NCBI GenBank assembly: GCA_034435975.1
Contig: DAOTWD010000043.1
Coordinates: 62,001-126,000, forward strand
Reading direction: 5' to 3'
DNA length: 64,000 nucleotides
Source of the DNA: CAKZQX01 sp034435975
GTDB lineage: Bacteria; Chloroflexota; Chloroflexia; Chloroflexales; Chloroflexaceae
This document shows positions 59,854 through 64,000 of the stretch, in pieces. Positions within the stretch are counted from its first letter, which is position 1; each line of letters starts with the position of its first letter. Under the pieces are notes generated by a model. It saw only the letters and a program-made list of their open reading frames with translations, ran no database searches and had not been told where the DNA came from. A program made the translations under genes and the position numbers.

Positions 59854-61269
59854 CTACCTGGTGGTGGGAACACCGCTCACCGCACCGGTTGGCACCGGGC
59901 GGACGACGGCATCGGGCATCGGTAGGAAGTCAGGATAGGCTACCACGCCATGCTCGCCAACATCCAGTCCCATTTCTTCTTCCTCAGCACTCACTCGCAG
60001 GCCAATAGTCACCTTGATCAGGTAGAACAAAGCCCCGGATGTAGCGACCGTCCAGACGCCTATTGTCACAATACCAATGATCTGCTCGATTAACAACTGG
60101 GCACCGCCACCAGCGAAGAGACCCACAGTACCAGTATTGCCCTCGTTGACAGCAAACAGACCCACCGCCAGCGTTCCCCAGATACCGTTCATCAAGTGCG
60201 CAGGAACAGCACCGACCGGATCATCAATCTTAAACGACTCGAGCCAACTGGCACCGAAAACAATGATCGGGCCGGCCACAAGACCAATAATGACTGCAGC
60301 GAGCGGGGTAACGAACGCACAGGGGGCAGTAATGGCTACCAGGCCACCAATCACGCCGTTGAGTGACATGCCGGCATCGGGCTTACCACTGCGGAACCAG
60401 GTCGTAAACATTGCCCCGATCGCACCGGCAGCGGCAGCCAGCGTCGTATTCGTCGCCACCAGCGCAATCGCATTCGCATCTTCCTGCGACGAGAAAGCCA
60501 GCTGGCTACCGGGGTTGAAGCCATACCAACCGAGCCACAGGATAAACACACCCAGCGCACCCAGGGCCATATTGTGCGCCGGTATCGGCTGCGAGGTACC
60601 ATCAGCAGCAAAGCGCCCCAGGCGTGGCCCCAGCAGGATAGCGCCCATCAACGCCGCCCAGCCACCAACGCTATGGACGATCGTACTCCCAGCAAAGTCA
60701 GTAAACCCTCGTCCAAGTAACCAGCCATCTTCACTCCACGTCCAATGAACGACGACGGGGTAGATCAGCAGGGAAATGACCACGCTGTAGATTAAGTAAC
60801 TGGAGAACCTGGTACGTTCGGCCATCGCGCCAGAGACAATCGTAGCCGCCGTACCGGCGAAGACAACCTGGAACAGCCAGCTCGCCAGAAGCGGTACCCC
60901 ACCTGCCTCGTTCGGATCAAATGTGGGAAAAAACTGATCCGTGCCGATGAAGCCACCCGCTGATGCACCATAGGCAATCCCCCAACCAATGGCCCAGAAT
61001 GCCAGCGCTGCCATCGCGAAGTCCATCAGGTTCTTCATCAACACATTCACGGTGTTCTTCGAGCGGGTAAAGCCCGACTCAAGCAGCGCAAACCCGGCCT
61101 GCATAAAGAACACCAGGAAGGCCGCAACCAGCAGCCACATCGTATCCAACGCCACTACCAGCTCGGCCGATTCCGGGCCATCCTGAGCAAAAGCAGTCCC
61201 TCCAAACGCCACAAACAGCGCGAGCGCGCCAACGGCGGTTATGCTCCACTTCCTCCATGCGCGTATCAT
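59854..61269 (-). CDS. amt: Ammonium transporter
   Basis: Product of 471 residues. An N-terminal signal-like segment (ALALFVAFGGTAFAQDG) precedes 11 TM helices. Amt signatures: DTMWLLVAAFLVFFMQAGFALLESGFTRSKNTVNVLMKNLMDF, DFAGSTIVHSVGGWAALMGA (pore His), WLGWYGFNPGSQLAF and the second pore His region VGAVPAHLMNGIWGTLAVG. The C-terminal tail EEEEMGLDVGEHGVVAYPDF is the conserved regulatory segment that binds GlnK. No glnK is adjacent. Confidence 0.95.
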   Translation of the reverse strand: MIRAWRKWSITAVGALALFVAFGGTAFAQDGPESAELVVALDTMWLLVAAFLVFFMQAGFALLESGFTRSKNTVNVLMKNLMDFAMAALAFWAIGWGIAYGASAGGFIGTDQFFPTFDPNEAGGVPLLASWLFQVVFAGTAATIVSGAMAERTRFSSYLIYSVVISLLIYPVVVHWTWSEDGWLLGRGFTDFAGSTIVHSVGGWAALMGAILLGPRLGRFAADGTSQPIPAHNMALGALGVFILWLGWYGFNPGSQLAFSSQEDANAIALVATNTTLAAAAGAIGAMFTTWFRSGKPDAGMSLNGVIGGLVAITAPCAFVTPLAAVIIGLVAGPIIVFGASWLESFKIDDPVGAVPAHLMNGIWGTLAVGLFAVNEGNTGTVGLFAGGGAQLLIEQIIGIVTIGVWTVATSGALFYLIKVTIGLRVSAEEEEMGLDVGEHGVVAYPDFLPMPDAVVRPVPTGAVSGVPTTR

Positions 61270-62412
61270 CTGAACGTGTCTCCTTCATATAACAGGTCAC
61301 TTGATCACTTGTTCATTAATAGCGTTTACGATATTTAAAGAATCCATAATAACTCACGCACACACAAATATGCGCTATCTAGCGTAAGCGTACAGCTTCA
61401 TCGCAGTTTCGGACAATATTGTCAGCGCAGTAACAGAATGTCCCTGCAATAAAGTTCGGTTGTTCAGGTCAAGAATAAATTTTATATAGTGGTTCGTATG
61501 CCTAATATCACACCGGTTCGCACCGTAGATTGCATAAACTCGCCATACATTAGATAGGACAATCCTACATCAGTCCTGAAACAGCGGAGTCCAGGCTCTG
61601 GCATGGATATAGAGCACACCAGGCAAAAACCCGGCAATTGATACACCATTGTATTGATCATTCATATGGTACAGGATTACTAGAGATGCATAGTATAGGC
61701 CTATGCAACACACAACTGTCACGCATAACGTGCAATATCTATGTGGCTAGAGCCTGTTTTTACTAAACAGCATAGACCTTCTGCTTACGTTTGGGGAATG
61801 AAAGCGCATAACATACCGTTATCTGCACCTTCGCAGTGGTTTGAGCCGCGCCAGTCGCTCACCTCCTTTCAATGATTGACCATTATGAAATGGCCTACAG
61901 TAATTGTTGCGGTTTCATTGGAAAATATTATGATAAGGTTGTCAAATATAGTACCAGAAAGTAAAATTTATGCCTATGGTAAAGTTAGCCAAAATCTTTT
62001 CCTGTCTCTCTAGACAGTACATCCAAATCCAACAGTTCTAATCGATATATCTGGTCATTTTGTCTAAATTACTTTTCGTTTTTCTTAGACAGAATATCCA
62101 GATAGCACGATACCTGATCAAGTGGAAGCTGATTGAAGCGAGCGCGTCCCCTCGAACCGTCAGGTGGTACCTGCGCCAGCGGGACGCGGGGGCCTGCGGT
62201 TCCTGTGCATGGTTCCAGTAATTGAGGAGGGGCAAAGCCACGCCAGGCTGCACCTCCTTACCCAGGGGAAGTCTCGTTGGAGTAATTGCATCAGCAACGT
62301 GGTCTGGTCGTTGTCTGGGCCAGAGTACCAGGTATGAGATAGACAAGACGGCCAATGGAGGAGAAAATAACCGGTGGAACAAACAGGAGGATTTGGAATA
62401 CACCAGAAAGTG
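61270..62412. other. Long intergenic region upstream of amt and the tRNA genes
   Basis: About 1.1 kb. 61270-62100 is AT-rich, and I see no gene or repeat in it. 62224-62287 holds a TIR-type end. A minus-strand frame (62038-62574) crosses both tRNAs and is rejected as coding. Confidence 0.45.
62224..62287 (-). repeat. Dispersed TIR element, partial copy F
   Basis: Ends CCCAGGGGAAGTCTCGTTGGAGTAATT, split as CCCAGGGGAAGTCTCG and TTGGAGTAATT, the same end as copies C, D and E. A GAGGAGGGGCAAAGCCACGCC block lies inside. The other end is unclear. Confidence 0.4.
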
Positions 62413-62483
62413 CTGGGGGACAGGGACTCGAACCCCAACTACCTGATCCAGAGTCAGGCGTTCTACCGTTAAACTATCCCCCA
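62413..62483 (-). tRNA. tRNA-Gln (anticodon CTG)
   Basis: Minus-strand cloverleaf. The acceptor pairs are TGGGGGA / TCCCCCA, the D-arm holds TAGTTTAACGGTAGAAC, and the anticodon stem-loop is CCTGA-CTCTGGA-TCAGG with anticodon CTG. The T-arm includes GGGTTCGAGTCCC. Discriminator G fits tRNA-Gln. CCA is not encoded. Confidence 0.92.
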
Positions 62484-62493
62484 ATAATAAATG

Positions 62494-62580
<87 letters not shown>

Positions 62581-62752
62581 ACGTGCAACACAGCCATAGC
62601 TGGCTTGACATGCCAGATAATGATACGCTATGCCAGCTCATTTGTCAAATGACATCTTCAGCAGGGTTATGCTATACTGGGTGTTAGTTTGCACATCATT
62701 CAACGCCAACAGGACGCTGGTTGATCCTCGTTCATGCCTTAGTGAGGAACTC

Positions 62753-63553
62753 ATGTCTGTAAGTGCTGCCACTCTCTCGGTTATTCTCCCCATTCGCGGT
62801 GATGCAGCCAATCTAGCAGCGGTCATCCGTGAATGGGTACTGATGCTACCGACCTGTTTCGATGATTATGAGATTATTATCGTTGATGATAACAGCCCGC
62901 ATCGCGTGTCGGAACAGGCCGATCATCTGGCTGCCTCCTATGCGCCAGTGATGGTCATTCATCACCGACGCCCACGTGGCTATGGTTCGGCGCTGGTGAG
63001 TGGTCTACGTGTTGCCCGTGGCGATTATGTGCTCTGTATGGATACATACAGCCCGATCACGATAGAAGACGTAACGCGGCTTATGCCGTTTATCGCCACA
63101 CATGATGTGATTGTTGCCTATCGATTAGCGCAACCTGGCAGGAGGAGTGCGCTATTTACCCGGATGCTCAACTGGCTTTTTGCTCTTGACCTGCGTGATA
63201 TTGGCGCACGCTGTATACTGATGCGGGCTAATCTGGTGCCACCGGCAGAATTGCGTGCCCATGGAGCATTGATTTATGTCGAAATGGTTGTTCAAGCCGA
63301 TCAGCGTGGCGCACAACGCATTCAGGTTGGTGTATCCTCACATGTGCATGCCAATGATACGCATATCGACTACCTGGCCCGCATCAATTGCTGGTCTTTC
63401 TGGGAACTCATATCACTACGGGTACGGTTGGGTAAGGCCCGCCCCCCGATGGCACCCGTGCAACGCCCGGTCTGGCAACAACGTACCACTTTCGGCGCTG
63501 GTCTGGTGGCTGTTGCGGGTGGTATCTGGTTCTTGCTGCGTCGCCGTGGATAG
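62753..63553 (+). CDS. Glycosyltransferase family 2 with C-terminal TM, altered DxD
   Basis: Product of 266 residues. LSVILPIRGDAANLAAVIREWV, YEIIIVDDNSPHRVSEQA and RPRGYGSALVSGLRVARGDYVLCMDTYSPITIEDVTRLMPFI show the GT2 fold. Where a DxD/DAD metal site is expected the sequence is MDTYSP, keeping only the first Asp. The segment MRANLVPPAELRAHGALIYVEMVVQADQRG follows. A C-terminal hydrophobic helix (FGAGLVAVAGGIWFLLRRRG) could anchor it. ATG 62753 has GTGAGGAA. Acceptor unknown. Confidence 0.78.
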   Translation: MSVSAATLSVILPIRGDAANLAAVIREWVLMLPTCFDDYEIIIVDDNSPHRVSEQADHLAASYAPVMVIHHRRPRGYGSALVSGLRVARGDYVLCMDTYSPITIEDVTRLMPFIATHDVIVAYRLAQPGRRSALFTRMLNWLFALDLRDIGARCILMRANLVPPAELRAHGALIYVEMVVQADQRGAQRIQVGVSSHVHANDTHIDYLARINCWSFWELISLRVRLGKARPPMAPVQRPVWQQRTTFGAGLVAVAGGIWFLLRRRG

Positions 63554-63816
63554 GCGAACCCGCTCCTGCCGAGCATGCCGAGGGCTGGAACCAGGTCATT
63601 GTCTCGGTACACTCTGCACCCCGCTGCATTTTGTATCGCCCGCAACATCCGTGCCTCTTTGAACGTCTAGTGTTATGGAGAGAATTGCAAGGCTGTCAAT
63701 AAAGAAAATCCATCTGCTAGCAGTCGCATCTGGCGAAACCAGCACGAGCCTGACTGGACGCCATATAGCACGCTTTTCAAGCAGCGACTACAAAGTACAG
63801 AGTTAAGGAGAATACA
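63554..63816. other. Spacer between GT2 and the terminal gene
   Basis: About 260 bp without a recognisable gene. The upstream part is a continuation of GC-mixed DNA; near 63690 it is AT-rich (AATAAAGAAAATCC). The only clear signal is the AAGGAG before 63817. Confidence 0.3.
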
Positions 63817-64000
63817 ATGAGCGATATACACGAACCACCATCCGAGCAAGGACCGTCGTCATCAACGACGCGGTTAGATCTGGCACGTGAACTGCGCGAT
63901 CTGGGTCAGCAACTCGAGCAGTCCCTGCGCGGAGTCGTCGAGAGTGAACAGGCGAAAAATCTGCAGCGTAACCTGCTGGCAGGGCTACGCGAGCTAAGTA
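63817..64000 (+). CDS. Coiled-coil protein, 5' part only (runs off the right edge)
   Basis: ATG 63817 with AAGGAG 6 bases upstream opens a frame to the window end (61 codons). After a Ser/Pro-rich start the sequence becomes heptad-like: LDLARELRDLGQQLEQSLRGVVESEQAKNLQRNLLAGLREL. Likely a cytoplasmic helical protein. The family is not recognised. Confidence 0.6.
   Translation, partial: MSDIHEPPSEQGPSSSTTRLDLARELRDLGQQLEQSLRGVVESEQAKNLQRNLLAGLRELS

Overview
This is a 64 kb chromosomal window of moderate GC. The likely source is a filamentous Chloroflexota bacterium of the Chloroflexales. That is an inference from gene content: an MglA-type GTPase with roadblock and DUF4388 partners, multi-GAF histidine kinases, a fused MoaD-MoaE, large polytopic glycosyltransferase-like proteins and long repeat-filled intergenic DNA. 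No photosynthesis gene, rRNA, CRISPR array or intact prophage is visible.

Layout. 1-2172 (minus): end of an envelope-sugar cluster (membrane protein cut by the window edge, SMR-type transporter, two SAM methyltransferases). 2343-10914: accessory mix with an FAA-hydrolase, an unpaired Phd-type antitoxin, a Pro-Met repeat zinc-ribbon protein, a PHP phosphoesterase, a decayed membrane-protein gene, an MFS exporter, TauE/SafE plus OsmC, and an FKBP isomerase. 11980-15506 (plus): sdhCAB. 15592-29156: a GT4 glycosyltransferase, an HD nucleotidase, a HisKA-only mini-protein, mutM, a moaD-moaE fusion, a photolyase split into two separate genes around an alpha/beta hydrolase, moxR, aroB, a TnpB remnant, moeA and trxB. 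29714-40548: a GAF-PAS histidine kinase, hsp20, an HTH protein, the roadblock-roadblock-MglA-DUF4388 module, purH, hisIE and a receiver-GAF-GAF-PAS kinase. 40722-43805 (minus): ffh, rpsP, khpA, rimM. 44026-55586: a GalT-like protein, a Crp/Fnr regulator, a PspC protein and a second envelope cluster (two large membrane proteins, atypical SDRs, GT2, PlsC-type acyltransferase). 55605-64000: a Doc-like/AbrB-like pair, lysS, a UgpC/MalK-type ATPase, amt, tRNA-Gln(CTG), tRNA-Leu(CAG), GT2 and the start of a coiled-coil protein.

The non-coding DNA is the most unusual part. A family of short elements ends in inverted copies of a TACTCCAACGAGAC-like sequence. One ~140 bp repeat occurs upstream of a photolyase half-gene and again between ffh and rpsP. 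A ~105 bp sequence occurs in inverted orientation on both sides of moeA plus the TnpB fragment. Three arrays share a 9-bp period, one of them coding. A GC-rich array at 53.0-53.2 kb has units spaced 38+9n bp. The strongest candidates for new biology are the split photolyase with its Cys-rich tail, the GTPase module, the degenerate Doc protein, the HisKA-only protein and these repeat families. All functions are read from sequence motifs without database searches.
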